Assembly (NCBI RefSeq): GCF_001956985.1
Contig: NZ_CP019082.1
Location: 3,658,001 to 3,722,000, forward strand
DNA length: 64,000 bases
Source: Paludisphaera borealis
Lineage (GTDB): Bacteria; Planctomycetota; Planctomycetia; Isosphaerales; Isosphaeraceae
Direction: 5' to 3'
Part shown: in pieces, positions 19,247 through 27,742 of the stretch
Position numbering within the stretch: the stretch's first letter is position 1
Layout of the letters: each line of letters opens with the position of its first letter
The notes under the pieces: model-generated
What the model saw: the letters and a program-made list of their open reading frames with translations, nothing else
Database searches by the model: none
What the model was told of the DNA's origin: nothing
Program-made: the position numbers and the translations under genes

Positions 19247-22200
19247 TCACGCGTTGTCGGTGAACTGGCGGATGTTGGACACGGTCGCCGAGACCGTCGA
19301 CGTGACGTCGCCGATCAGACTGAAGGCGATCGTGGGAACCATCGTTCCTGCGGCGGCGGTCGAGGAGTTCAACGCGTTGAAGGGCGCCCGCAGCAGCCAC
19401 GAGTTGAGGTACTGACCGACGCTCAACGTCGCGTACTGCACGCTCGACCCCACGTCCGAGCTGTCGAGGGTCAGCAAGGGAATGCTCGCGTAACCGAGCG
19501 TCGCCCCCAGCGACGTCCCCAGCACCTGGGGCGCGGCGAGCAGCCCGCGAATCCAGACCACGAGCTGGACGTCGGCGCCCGCGGGAACGCCCGAGAACTG
19601 GACCTGCATATCCATCCCGGCGCCGAGATTGGCGATCCCCTGCGCGGCGACCGGATTGAAGCCGATCGCGTCGATCGCCTGGGAATGGCCGGCGTCGACG
19701 GTCAGGGTGATCGAGCTTCCGGTGTCGGCGACCTGACCCGTCGCATACTGTTGCGAATAGCTCAACGGCGTCGGCCCGGTGGGAGTGACGCTCGGCGGCG
19801 TAGTCGGCGGCAGCAACGTGTACTGGTTGGCGACGTACGCGGGGATGTTGAACTGGAAGGTCAGGTTGTACGTGTCCGAGTATTTCGCCTTCGCCGAGAG
19901 CGTCACGCTGTTGTGGACGGGGTCGATCGAGGCGATCGTGGTCCCGCTGGGAATCGAGTGGTAGAAGAACGCGTCGTCCGACACCGGCATCCCCACGTAG
20001 AGGCCCGTCGTATCGATGTTGGGGACGATCGCGCTGCCCGCGGTCAGAGTCACCGAGTTCCGCGTGGTCGACGTCTGCTGCTGGTAGAGGTCGCCCGTGG
20101 GAACGGCGGACGGATTCACGAGCGGCGACCAGCCGACGCCGTTCGGCTGGTCCGGGGCCTTGCGGAGGCTCGCCTGGCCGTACCAGGCCGGCGGATAATC
20201 GTGCGACCCGATCAAGGTGGGATAAGCGGTCGCCGGGTTCGAGATGTTGACCCCGCCGTAGAGGATCTCGGGATGCATCTGGGCGTCGACGACGCTGGAG
20301 AGGCTGTTGTTCTTGGTGTTCGACCCGAAGGCGTTCAGGCCCGTGAAGGCCCCCAGCGCCGTGCCGAAGCCCTCGGTCGAGAAATAGTTGTCGACGAACG
20401 TCGAGTTGGTCGACCCGCGTGATCCGGTCACGGGGGTCCGGCTCAGGTTCATCTGCCTCATGTAGTACCACAAGAAGTTCTCGCCCCCTCCCAGGTTGGG
20501 GAGGTGGGTGTTGATCGCCTGGTCCAGCTCGGTCAGTTGAGGGCCGGCCTCGGGCGATTCGAGGGTGGTCAACTGGGCGACCGGAACGTTCGCCTGCTGC
20601 AAGGCGAGCGTGGCCACCGTGGCGACCTTCGAACCGTGGCTGTGGCCGAGGATGTGGATCAGGCCGCCGCCGGTGCTGTCGCCGTAGGTGAAGAAGCCGG
20701 GGGCCAACGCTTGCTGGATGGCCGCCGCCAGCCGCAGACCGTTCGTCTGGGTGTACGATTCCGACTGACCGACGTAGAGGTTCTGCTCCATGAGCAGGTT
20801 GAGGTCGGCGCCCTTGAAGATCAGGGCCTGCGCGCCGGTCGACGTCGCCGACTGCGACATCGTGACCTGCGAGGAGCTGTCGATCGACACGATCGAGCCC
20901 AGGACCGCGCCGTTCGATCCGACCACGGTCATCCCGGTCGAGAGGCCGGAGGTGTCGAGCCCCGTGATCGACAGGAACCCGTTCTTGAGCGTGCCTTGCT
21001 GCGTCTGGATCACGGTTCCGAAGCCCGTGAACGTCAGCGGAGACGTCCCGCTCGTCACGGCGTTCTGCGAGAGGGTCAACTGGCCCGACGTATCGATCGA
21101 CGCGATCGAAGCGCCCGCCGGAATGCCGCCGCCGGTCGCCGTCATCCCGGCGGTGAGATAGCGAGTGGCGATCCCACTGACGACCGCGCTGCCCGCCGTG
21201 AGCGTGCCGGACACCGTGAACTGCGAGGTCAGCACGGTCAGCGTCGCGGTGGGATCGAGCGCGCTGGGGCTCGCCGAGAGCGTGATCTGGTTCTTGGCGG
21301 CGTTGATCTTGGTGATGTACGTCGAAGCCGGGATTCCGGGGCCGAGCACCGTCATGCCCGGCAAGAGCTTGCTGACGCTGGAGACCTGGACGACGTTCTG
21401 ATTCTTGCGGACGTAGGCGTTCACCGCGGTCTGCGAGGGATTGAGCGAGGAAGGCGTGTCGGATTGATCGATCCAACTATAAGCGTAGACCTTGGCGTTC
21501 GGGTCGGCGTCGATGATCGACTGGGCGAGGCCCTCGGTCGAGACGTTGGTCACGCCGTTCAGGAGCCATCCCGTATCGGTGCTCGACCACCACTTTAGAG
21601 GATTCCCGGGCGTCGAGGCCAAGAGCACCGGCTGCGTCAGGCCCGGAGCCCAGCCGTGGACCAGGAAGTAGACGTTGCTGGGGTCGGCCGACGTGCTGGT
21701 GATGCTCCCGGCGGCGACGGGAAGGTCGAACTGCCTCGTCGTCCGGTTGAACTGCTCCAGCCGGTCGAGGTCGTTCACGGGCGACGCGATCTGATGGGCG
21801 TTCACGTCCCAGACCAGGGAATCGGTGAAGCCCTTGAGGTTCTTGAACTCGGCCGTAGCGGCCAGCGCGTTGGCCATGTTGGCGACGCTCACGCCGGCCT
21901 GGAGCCTGGCGACCCAGTAGGCCTGCTCCTTCGGCGTCGCCTGGCGGCCGAGGACGCCGACGAACGCCAGGCTGACGGCCGTCTGGCGGGCGTCGCCCCG
22001 CCCTCGGATCTGGTACTCGCGCGTCTGCACCAGGTTCAGCGCGACGTCCGCGCGCGGCAAGCCGGCGGCGAGCTGCGCGTCCCACGAGGTCAGCTCGGAC
22101 GACTTCGGCGCGCGTCCCAGAACATTCTGATAGACCACCGTGACGTAACTCGAATTGCTGAGCTTGCTGAGATCGCCGAACGCCTGGACGAACTTCGGCG

Positions 22201-22939
22201 AGTAGAGGATCTGAGTGACGACGGCGTCCTGGCTGACGCCCAGCTTCTGAAGCTGCACGGCGTTGCGCAGGGCGCCGACGTCGAGCGGGCCGGGGAAGAA
22301 CGATTCGATCACCTGCGCGACGGGCTCTGACGTCGCGTTGAACTCGGCCGAGTTGTAAAGGCCGCTGAACACGCCGCCGATCGTCGTCTTGCCCGACTGC
22401 AACGCCAGGACCTGCTGGTTCAATTCGTCGGCGCCGACCGACCGGTTGAGCACGAGCTGGTAGAGGTTCTGCACCACGGCCGCAGTCGTGGGCGTGACGG
22501 CGAAGTTCAGGTTGGCGTACGAGGTCTGGTCGGCCTGGACCACCAGCGTGTCGCTCAGCGATTGGCCGCTGAATCCGAGGAAACCGGACGGCGGCTGGAT
22601 CGTGATCGTGTGCGAGCCGGGGGCGACGTTCGTGAACTGGTAAAGGCCGAGGCCCGAGCCGCTGGTCCCGGTCGACACCATCGTCGAACCGTCGAGCGTC
22701 ACGACGACGCCGCCGACGAGGTTCAAGAACGCCGACGCCGGGATCGTCGAACTCGGGGTGACGGGCGAAGGATAAAGCCCCGACGCGTCGAACGTCTGGA
22801 ACACGCTCCCCGAGATCGTCGCGCTCAGCACCAGGCGCGCTTCCAGCGGTTCCAGGACGAGTCGCCGGCGGCGATCCGTGATCCGGCGAGCGCGCCGGGG
22901 TAAATCCACTCGCCGAACAACGCTCCAGGTGATGCCCAT
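19247..22939 (-). CDS. Large secreted mosaic protein: LEPR-XLL motif, DUF4214 repeats and interrupted lipase-like alpha/beta-hydrolase
   Basis: About 1230 residues. An arginine-rich start leads to LEPLEARLVLSA (29-40), a planctomycete LEPR-XLL-type export motif. A carboxypeptidase-regulatory or SdrD-B-like beta domain (about 41-150) is followed by three DUF4214-type helical units (about 150-385; NLYQLVLNRSVGADEL, VYQNVLGRAPKSSEL, FVGVLGRQATPKEQ). A hydrolase fold then shows an oxyanion-type VHGW near 427, the nucleophile elbow GHSHG near 765 and a candidate catalytic His in GSHDY near 913. Between 520 and 735 lie repeats of the type GMTV..G.GIPAG..I..I. The C-terminal part is beta-rich. An alternative ATG at 22984 adds 15 residues. 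Confidence 0.85.
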   Translation of the reverse strand: MGITWSVVRRVDLPRRARRITDRRRRLVLEPLEARLVLSATISGSVFQTFDASGLYPSPVTPSSTIPASAFLNLVGGVVVTLDGSTMVSTGTSGSGLGLYQFTNVAPGSHTITIQPPSGFLGFSGQSLSDTLVVQADQTSYANLNFAVTPTTAAVVQNLYQLVLNRSVGADELNQQVLALQSGKTTIGGVFSGLYNSAEFNATSEPVAQVIESFFPGPLDVGALRNAVQLQKLGVSQDAVVTQILYSPKFVQAFGDLSKLSNSSYVTVVYQNVLGRAPKSSELTSWDAQLAAGLPRADVALNLVQTREYQIRGRGDARQTAVSLAFVGVLGRQATPKEQAYWVARLQAGVSVANMANALAATAEFKNLKGFTDSLVWDVNAHQIASPVNDLDRLEQFNRTTRQFDLPVAAGSITSTSADPSNVYFLVHGWAPGLTQPVLLASTPGNPLKWWSSTDTGWLLNGVTNVSTEGLAQSIIDADPNAKVYAYSWIDQSDTPSSLNPSQTAVNAYVRKNQNVVQVSSVSKLLPGMTVLGPGIPASTYITKINAAKNQITLSASPSALDPTATLTVLTSQFTVSGTLTAGSAVVSGIATRYLTAGMTATGGGIPAGASIASIDTSGQLTLSQNAVTSGTSPLTFTGFGTVIQTQQGTLKNGFLSITGLDTSGLSTGMTVVGSNGAVLGSIVSIDSSSQVTMSQSATSTGAQALIFKGADLNLLMEQNLYVGQSESYTQTNGLRLAAAIQQALAPGFFTYGDSTGGGLIHILGHSHGSKVATVATLALQQANVPVAQLTTLESPEAGPQLTELDQAINTHLPNLGGGENFLWYYMRQMNLSRTPVTGSRGSTNSTFVDNYFSTEGFGTALGAFTGLNAFGSNTKNNSLSSVVDAQMHPEILYGGVNISNPATAYPTLIGSHDYPPAWYGQASLRKAPDQPNGVGWSPLVNPSAVPTGDLYQQQTSTTRNSVTLTAGSAIVPNIDTTGLYVGMPVSDDAFFYHSIPSGTTIASIDPVHNSVTLSAKAKYSDTYNLTFQFNIPAYVANQYTLLPPTTPPSVTPTGPTPLSYSQQYATGQVADTGSSITLTVDAGHSQAIDAIGFNPVAAQGIANLGAGMDMQVQFSGVPAGADVQLVVWIRGLLAAPQVLGTSLGATLGYASIPLLTLDSSDVGSSVQYATLSVGQYLNSWLLRAPFNALNSSTAAAGTMVPTIAFSLIGDVTSTVSATVSNIRQFTDNA

Positions 22940-22984
22940 GATGAACCGACCCCCGAGTTGAGAGCGATCGCGAGCCCTGTCCAT

Positions 22985-23427
22985 CAGTCGCCCGGCCGCG
23001 CCTTCATGTTTGTGTGAGAGCCACGAGATCGATCCGTTGTAACCCGATCCAATCGCGCACGCCAGTAGCTTACTTCGGCCGAGATGGCCTGAACTGGCGA
23101 AACCAGCGGCGATTCAGCCTTTTGAGGGGCGTAGGAAAGCCGCGGGATTTTTGCGGGCGGGCGACAAATTGATGTTGGCTGATTCGGGGGATTCTTATAA
23201 AGTCCGGCCCAACCCGAGTCGACAGGAGGTCGGCGACGGCGTTTCCGTGAGTCCTCCCCTTTCGATCGATTGTGGTTGACGGATTCGTTCACTTGCGGCG
23301 AGGTCTTCTTCCGCCGTTTCCGTACAGGTATCTGGTGTCGAGACTGGGTCGGAGTTCGCCGGGACGGGGCCGTATCGGCTCCGTCGGCGAGACGCGTTCG
23401 ACCGGGTCGCTGCACGGGAGGTTCGCC
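22985..23427. other. Divergent non-coding gap between the mosaic protein and a lipoprotein
   Basis: About 440 nt with no convincing gene; an open frame running into the lipoprotein from 23272 lacks recognisable sequence. A TATAAA hexamer near 23195 downstream of TTGGCT/TTGATG suggests a plus-strand promoter, but spacing is off consensus. Confidence 0.4.
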
Positions 23428-23814
23428 ATGCGAGACGCCCGCTTGATGTTCTTACTGGGTCGCAAGGCTCTCGGCGTCGTCTTGGCTGGTGGAATATGCT
23501 GCTGCGGCTGGGGATGCCATCAGCACCACTATTACTACTACGGCGGCCAGGGCTCCGGAGCGTGCCCCCCAGGGACCGTCGTGCCCAGCACGGTCGCCGG
23601 ACCGGTCTGCGAGATCCCCAGCACGGTCGACGGCGGAACCGTCGTCAGCTCGCGCGAGACCGTCATCGAGAACGGCCGCAAATCGCGCGTCGTGGTCAGC
23701 GAGCCCACCAACTCCAGCCGGTCGTCGCGGTTCGGCTGGCGCAGCGCCGACCTCGAAGACACGCCCGCCATGACGCATGTGGAAGGCGGCCTTGATAATT
23801 CCGTTGTGAAATGA
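23428..23814 (+). CDS. Cys/His/Tyr-rich small lipoprotein
   Basis: A 128-residue protein. A signal helix (LGRKALGVVLAGG) ends in a run of cysteines, ICCCGWGCHQHHYYYYGGQG, with a lipid-anchoring Cys likely in this run. The rest is Ser/Thr/Val rich and probably exposed. The His/Tyr/Cys cluster right after the membrane could bind metal (speculation). The ATG at 23428 is chosen because GGGAGG lies 6 nt upstream; a 52-residue upstream extension is basic and lacks a signal. No family recognised. Confidence 0.72.
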   Translation: MRDARLMFLLGRKALGVVLAGGICCCGWGCHQHHYYYYGGQGSGACPPGTVVPSTVAGPVCEIPSTVDGGTVVSSRETVIENGRKSRVVVSEPTNSSRSSRFGWRSADLEDTPAMTHVEGGLDNSVVK

Positions 23815-23887
23815 ATTCCCAAATGTGCTAGAATACCTGGACTGCCACCTTGACGAACGTCAATGAGCCATCCGGGTCACAACTACC

Positions 23888-24751
23888 ATGTCCATGTCGC
23901 ACCGTCGATCGTGGAATGACACCCGAGCGCTGGTAACCGGCGCATCCTCGGGCCTGGGACGGGCCATCGCCGAGCACCTCGTCCATCTGGGAGCGACGGT
24001 CGTCCTGACCGGCCGCTCCGCCGCCAAGCTCGACGCCGTGGCCCACGAGCTGCTGCAATCGGGTGCCTCTCCCGAGCGGATCATCACCGTCGCGGCCGAC
24101 CTGACCGTCGACAAGGACCGCCAGCGGCTTTTCGATGAGATCGCCAACCGCCTCGGAGCACTCGACCTCGTCGTCAACAACGCCGGGGTCGGGGCGACCG
24201 GCCAGTTCGACACCCATGATCCCTGGGTCCTGCGCCGGGTCTTCGAGATCAACTTCTTCGCCATGGCCGAGGTCTGCCGCGCGGCCCAGCCGCTCTTGAG
24301 CGAGGGGACCGCCCCGGTGATGGTCGTGATGGGCTCGGTCAACGCGCGTCGCGGCCTGCCCGGCCGGGCCGAGTACAGCGCCAGCAAGTTCGCGGTGTCG
24401 GGATTCGTCGAGTCGATCCGAATCGAGTGGCGGCGGTTCGGCATCCACGTCCTCCAGGTCAATCCCGGGTTCTCGGACACCCCGTTCGACGACAACGCGG
24501 TAGCGAAGACGGCCCGCGTGTCGGTCTCCGAATGGCGGACGATGCCCGCCGACGCGGTCGCCCGCGCCACGCTCCGGGCGGTCGCACGTCGCAAACGCGA
24601 GATCACGCTGACGACCAGGGGCCGACTCCTGGTGTTCATGAACAGGCTCGCGCCCCGGTTCGTCGACTGGGGCCTGTCGCGATGGCTCCTCCGGCACTTC
24701 CCCGACGCCCCTTCGCTCCACCGCAAGAAGCCCGCGAGCCAGGCCTCCTGA
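23888..24751 (+). CDS. Short-chain dehydrogenase/reductase (SDR family)
   Basis: A 287-residue classical SDR. The cofactor motif TGASSGLG is at residues 17-24, NNAG near 97, the catalytic Ser in MGSVNARRG near 144 and YSASK near 158. PGFSDTPF follows at the substrate loop. TGRSAAKLD after strand 2, with Arg, suggests NADP(H) preference. The C-terminal 80 residues resemble SDRs acting on lipids or other hydrophobic alcohols, but the substrate cannot be inferred. It follows the Cys-rich lipoprotein by 73 nt. Confidence 0.9.
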   Translation: MSMSHRRSWNDTRALVTGASSGLGRAIAEHLVHLGATVVLTGRSAAKLDAVAHELLQSGASPERIITVAADLTVDKDRQRLFDEIANRLGALDLVVNNAGVGATGQFDTHDPWVLRRVFEINFFAMAEVCRAAQPLLSEGTAPVMVVMGSVNARRGLPGRAEYSASKFAVSGFVESIRIEWRRFGIHVLQVNPGFSDTPFDDNAVAKTARVSVSEWRTMPADAVARATLRAVARRKREITLTTRGRLLVFMNRLAPRFVDWGLSRWLLRHFPDAPSLHRKKPASQAS

Positions 24752-24832
24752 CGGCGGTTGAAAGCGGTTGGAGGGACGACCGTTCCGATTCTCAAGCCCC
24801 GCCGGCGACTGTCCTTCGCCCTCGGGCGGGTC

Positions 24833-25321
24833 TCAGGCGAGCGTCTGGACGTACTCGGCGAGTCGGTCGAAGCTCGCGTTGACGCCTTCCTTCATCCCGG
24901 TCTGAAGCGCCGCATCGCGGGCCTCCTTCGACGGGTAGAGCACGGTGCTCGTGACTGTGGTCTTGCCGTCCTCTTCGGAGAGCGTCAGCGTTTTGAGGGT
25001 CTCGGGCCAGCCGCCGCCCCACGACTCGGTGGAGACGAGCCGGTCAGGCGGCGTCACCTCCTTGTACACACCGCTCATCTCCATCTCGGCGCCGTCGAGG
25101 CCGCGCCAGACGAATCGCCACCTTCCGCCGGGACGGAGATCGATCTCGCAGACCGGCATCGTCCAGCCTCCAGGGCCGAGCATCCAGCGCGGTAGGTGCT
25201 CGGAGTTGGTCCAGGCCTCGAAGACGAGCCTGCGCGGCGCGTCGAAGACGCGCGTCATGACGATCTCCCGATCCGACGGCGTCGTGAACGTCGTGGCACC
25301 GACCTTATTCGCCGGGCTCAT
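24833..25321 (-). CDS. SRPBCC / AHSA1-type START-like domain protein
   Basis: A 162-residue protein of the Aha1 C-terminal-like family: REIVMTRVFDAPRRLVFEAW, then HLPRWMLGPGGWTMPVCEID, DLRPGGRWRFVWRG and a terminal FDRLAEYVQTL. These helix-grip folds bind small hydrophobic ligands. Its start lies inside the end of the upstream ArsR gene (17-nt overlap), so both are translated from one transcript. ArsR-AHSA1 pairs are common in environmental bacteria; the ligand is not known. Confidence 0.93.
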   Translation of the reverse strand: MSPANKVGATTFTTPSDREIVMTRVFDAPRRLVFEAWTNSEHLPRWMLGPGGWTMPVCEIDLRPGGRWRFVWRGLDGAEMEMSGVYKEVTPPDRLVSTESWGGGWPETLKTLTLSEEDGKTTVTSTVLYPSKEARDAALQTGMKEGVNASFDRLAEYVQTLA

Positions 25322-25655
25322 GATTCCTCTCCTTTTCCTTCAGGTGTTGGAGGTACTCATCCAGCCGCTCGAAATTCGCGTCCCAGAACCTTCGATAGTT
25401 CTCCGCCCACTCGGCCACCTCCTTCAGCGGCGCCGCCTCAAGCCGGCAGGGGCGCCACTGCGCCTCGCGACCTCGCGCGATCAGGCCGGCGTGTTCAAGC
25501 ACCCGGAGATGCTTGGAAACCGCCGGACCACTCATCGCAAACGGCACCGACAGCTCCTTCACCGTCGCCGGCCCCGCGGCAAGGTGAGCGAGAATCGCCC
25601 GGCGCGTGGGGTCGGACAGCGCGGCGAACGTGGTGCTGAGTGAGTCAACGGCCAT
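25305..25655 (-). CDS. ArsR-family winged-helix regulator
   Basis: A 116-residue repressor: FAALSDPTRRAILAHLAAGP is the canonical opening, and MSGPAVSKHLRVLEHAGLI is the recognition helix region. There are no metal-binding cysteine pairs of the CxCxxC type, so it is probably not a metal sensor. It belongs to the subgroup paired with AHSA1 proteins and overlaps that gene by 17 nt. A consensus-like promoter (25691-25719) and a GGTTA-CC-TAACC palindrome next to it suggest autoregulation. Confidence 0.95.
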   Translation of the reverse strand: MAVDSLSTTFAALSDPTRRAILAHLAAGPATVKELSVPFAMSGPAVSKHLRVLEHAGLIARGREAQWRPCRLEAAPLKEVAEWAENYRRFWDANFERLDEYLQHLKEKERNHEPGE

Positions 25656-25671
25656 GCGTATCTATCCAACT

Positions 25672-25692
25672 GGTTACCTAACCGATTAGTTA
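25672..25692. promoter_or_regulatory. Candidate operator of the ArsR regulator
   Basis: Two overlapping inverted repeats: GGTTA-CC-TAACC (25672-25683) and TAAC-CGATTA-GTTA (25679-25692). They cover the expected transcription start and the downstream edge of the -10 box, so a bound dimer would block RNA polymerase. Confidence 0.6.
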
Positions 25693-25719
25693 CATACACG
25701 GCGAACAATCGCCTGTCAA
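25691..25719 (-). promoter_or_regulatory. Sigma-70 type promoter of arsR-AHSA1
   Basis: On the minus strand TTGACA (25714-25719) and TATGTA (25691-25696) are separated by exactly 17 nt. The expected start point is 20-30 nt upstream of the arsR ATG, overlapping the candidate operator. Confidence 0.78.
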
Positions 25720-25896
25720 GCGCGCTCCGGGCGGCTTTCCTCGCTCGCGGTGCGTGGAATCGACGCCGACGGTCTGGGCGGATCGACGCTTCCGGCGATT
25801 GATCTGGAAGGGCTTGAAAAGAGAAGCCAATCGCTCGACAATGTACTCATTGGGTTCAAATAATTCGCCACCCACCTGTCGACTGGAGATCGCGCC

Positions 25897-26241
25897 ATGT
25901 CGGAAAGCAGCATCGAAGCGTTGAGCCTTCGCATGGATCGGCTCGATAGGGAGAATCGTCGCTTGAAGCGAATCGTTCTTTCGTTGCTCCTCGCCGTCGC
26001 CGGCTTGGGCGTGGCTGGCGCGGCGACCTTCGAGGAGAGGGAAATCCTGATCCGCGACCCCAATAACAACGCCGTCAGGATCAAACTGACCACCAATCCG
26101 GAAAATGGATCGGCCGGCATCGAGATCTACGACCGCCAGGGCAGGCGTAGGATCGTGCTGGGGACCAGGGCTGACGATGATCTGCCGGGCCTGTTCTATT
26201 TCGATCAGAACGGCAATTCCAAGCGCCAGGACAACGATTGA
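25897..26241 (+). CDS. Small membrane-anchored protein of unknown function
   Basis: A 114-residue protein. A heptad-like N-terminal helix (IEALSLRMDRLDRENRRLKR) probably forms a coiled coil. One transmembrane helix (IVLSLLLAVAGLGVAGAA) follows, then a beta-rich outward domain with DPNNNAVRIKL and GIEIYDRQGRRRIVLG. I do not recognise the family. The last domain looks like the short repeats seen in secreted beta-sheet proteins. It is an isolated gene, followed by a decayed palindromic repeat. Confidence 0.72.
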   Translation: MSESSIEALSLRMDRLDRENRRLKRIVLSLLLAVAGLGVAGAATFEEREILIRDPNNNAVRIKLTTNPENGSAGIEIYDRQGRRRIVLGTRADDDLPGLFYFDQNGNSKRQDND

Positions 26242-26302
26242 GGCGCGTCCAAGTAATACATCGTGCAAAGCCAACAGGAAGCAACTTGCTTTGATGGACC
26301 GA

Positions 26303-26366
26303 GGGTGCCACGGGTCGTACTCGCCCCGCGCCGCACGGGTTCGGAGCGCCAAACCTCGTGACACCC
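26303..26366. repeat. Decayed copy of the GGGTGCCACGGG palindromic repeat
   Basis: The ends GGGTGCCACG and CGTGACACCC are complementary at 9 of 10 positions, and ACGGGTTCGG inside matches the 7670-7753 element. The inner hairpins have eroded. It lies in the convergent gap between two membrane-protein genes. Confidence 0.6.
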
Positions 26367-26445
26367 ACATGCCTGCACGGATTTGCTCAATGCGTAAGCC
26401 GAACCTCGGCGGGGCCCACGTCATGCCGAAGTTCGGAAGGCCAAG

Positions 26446-27732
26446 CTACGACGACGGCGGCGACACCGGAGTTCGCGAGGCGGATCGCTGGAGCGAGGCG
26501 CCGAGCAGTCGGCGCGCGTTCATGGTGGGGCGGAACATCATGACGATCGCCAGGGGAAGGTACAGGAGCACCAGCGTTCCCCCCTTTTCGAGATACCAGA
26601 ACTGGCTGGCGACCAGCAGCGCGGCGGATAGGGAGATCAGCTCCGAGAGGTCTTTGCGGGCGGGAACGAAGATCGTCACGATCACCAGCGCGAGGTAGCC
26701 GATCAGTACCGGGAGCCGGAAGCTGGAGTCGAAGCCGACCCAGAAGCTGCCGTCGGAACGGGGCTCGAACCGGGGGAGCAGGCCGACCTCGGCGATGCTC
26801 CGGGCGCCAAGGGCGCTCGCCCATTGCGAGAGCCCCGGGCCGAACGAGCCCAGCAGGGCGCAGGCCAACGCCACCGAAACCGAGACCAGCAGGTACCTGA
26901 GCCGCGATTTCCCCTTGTAGAACCCCGCCCACAGGGCGATCAGACCCAGGCAGGCGGGAATCCAGCCGGCCGCCAGGCCGATCAACAGGCCCGAGATCGT
27001 GGGCCGGGTGTGCCAGAACACCGCATAGATGATCAGGGCCGAGGGGATCAACTGACCGCTGTCCACCAGCGCCACGCGACTGTACGGCAACAGCAGGTAA
27101 CAGGCCGCCATCGACAGGCCCGTGATCGACCGCTCGAAATGCTTCCAGCCGATCAGCCAGAGCCCACTGACCAGTCCCAGATGAGCCAGGACCGCCAGCA
27201 CCCGCGAGAGGATCACCTGCAACGGCTTGTGCTTGAGCGATTCGGGGAGCGGCGCGATCTCGAGCACCTGCTTGACCGCGACGTTCTCCTCGGTCGGCGA
27301 TGGCGGTCGGCCGGCCAGCTCCTCCCTTGCCGACGGCTCGGCCGGGTTCCGCGCGGCCCCTTCCTCGACGGGCAGGCTGACGGTCTCGACCAGCAGCAGC
27401 CCGAGCACCCCGACCGACAGGCAGAACAGGCCCGAGGCGTTCAGGTTGGGTTCAAGCAACGGCCGCCGCGAGAACCCCAGGTCGACCAGGCAGCGCACCA
27501 GCCAGGCGGCCGAGCCGAGGAACAGCAGCACGTAGGCCGCGAACGGCTGCGCCGGCCGGCTGCCGACGATCATCATCATGCCGGGAACCAGCGCGAACAA
27601 GAGGATCAGGTCGAGGTTCCGGATGCTCCAGAACCGGCTGAACTTGAAGAACAGGGTGACGCACCCCAGGAACGACAGGAACAGCCAGGTCGCCGGTCCC
27701 AATCCCAGGTCGGAAACGAGTGTACCGTTCAC
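26446..27732 (-). CDS. Polytopic membrane protein of unknown function, downstream of rnc
   Basis: A 428-residue protein with about ten hydrophobic segments and one soluble loop (about residues 120-175, Glu/Pro rich). Recognisable stretches are FWSIRNLDLILLFALVPGMM near the start and FWVGFDSSFRLPVLIGYL late. No catalytic motif is seen and I do not recognise the family. It begins 10 nt after the rnc stop on the same strand, so it is likely in one operon with rnc. Confidence 0.78.
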   Translation of the reverse strand: MNGTLVSDLGLGPATWLFLSFLGCVTLFFKFSRFWSIRNLDLILLFALVPGMMMIVGSRPAQPFAAYVLLFLGSAAWLVRCLVDLGFSRRPLLEPNLNASGLFCLSVGVLGLLLVETVSLPVEEGAARNPAEPSAREELAGRPPSPTEENVAVKQVLEIAPLPESLKHKPLQVILSRVLAVLAHLGLVSGLWLIGWKHFERSITGLSMAACYLLLPYSRVALVDSGQLIPSALIIYAVFWHTRPTISGLLIGLAAGWIPACLGLIALWAGFYKGKSRLRYLLVSVSVALACALLGSFGPGLSQWASALGARSIAEVGLLPRFEPRSDGSFWVGFDSSFRLPVLIGYLALVIVTIFVPARKDLSELISLSAALLVASQFWYLEKGGTLVLLYLPLAIVMMFRPTMNARRLLGASLQRSASRTPVSPPSS

Positions 27733-27742
27733 GGCGACCTCG

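Noticed and set aside
19083-21476. A 797-codon open frame overlapping the lipase-like gene in another frame
   Set aside because: It is arginine- and proline-rich with no family resemblance, as expected for an out-of-frame shadow in high-G+C DNA; the lipase frame has clear domains.
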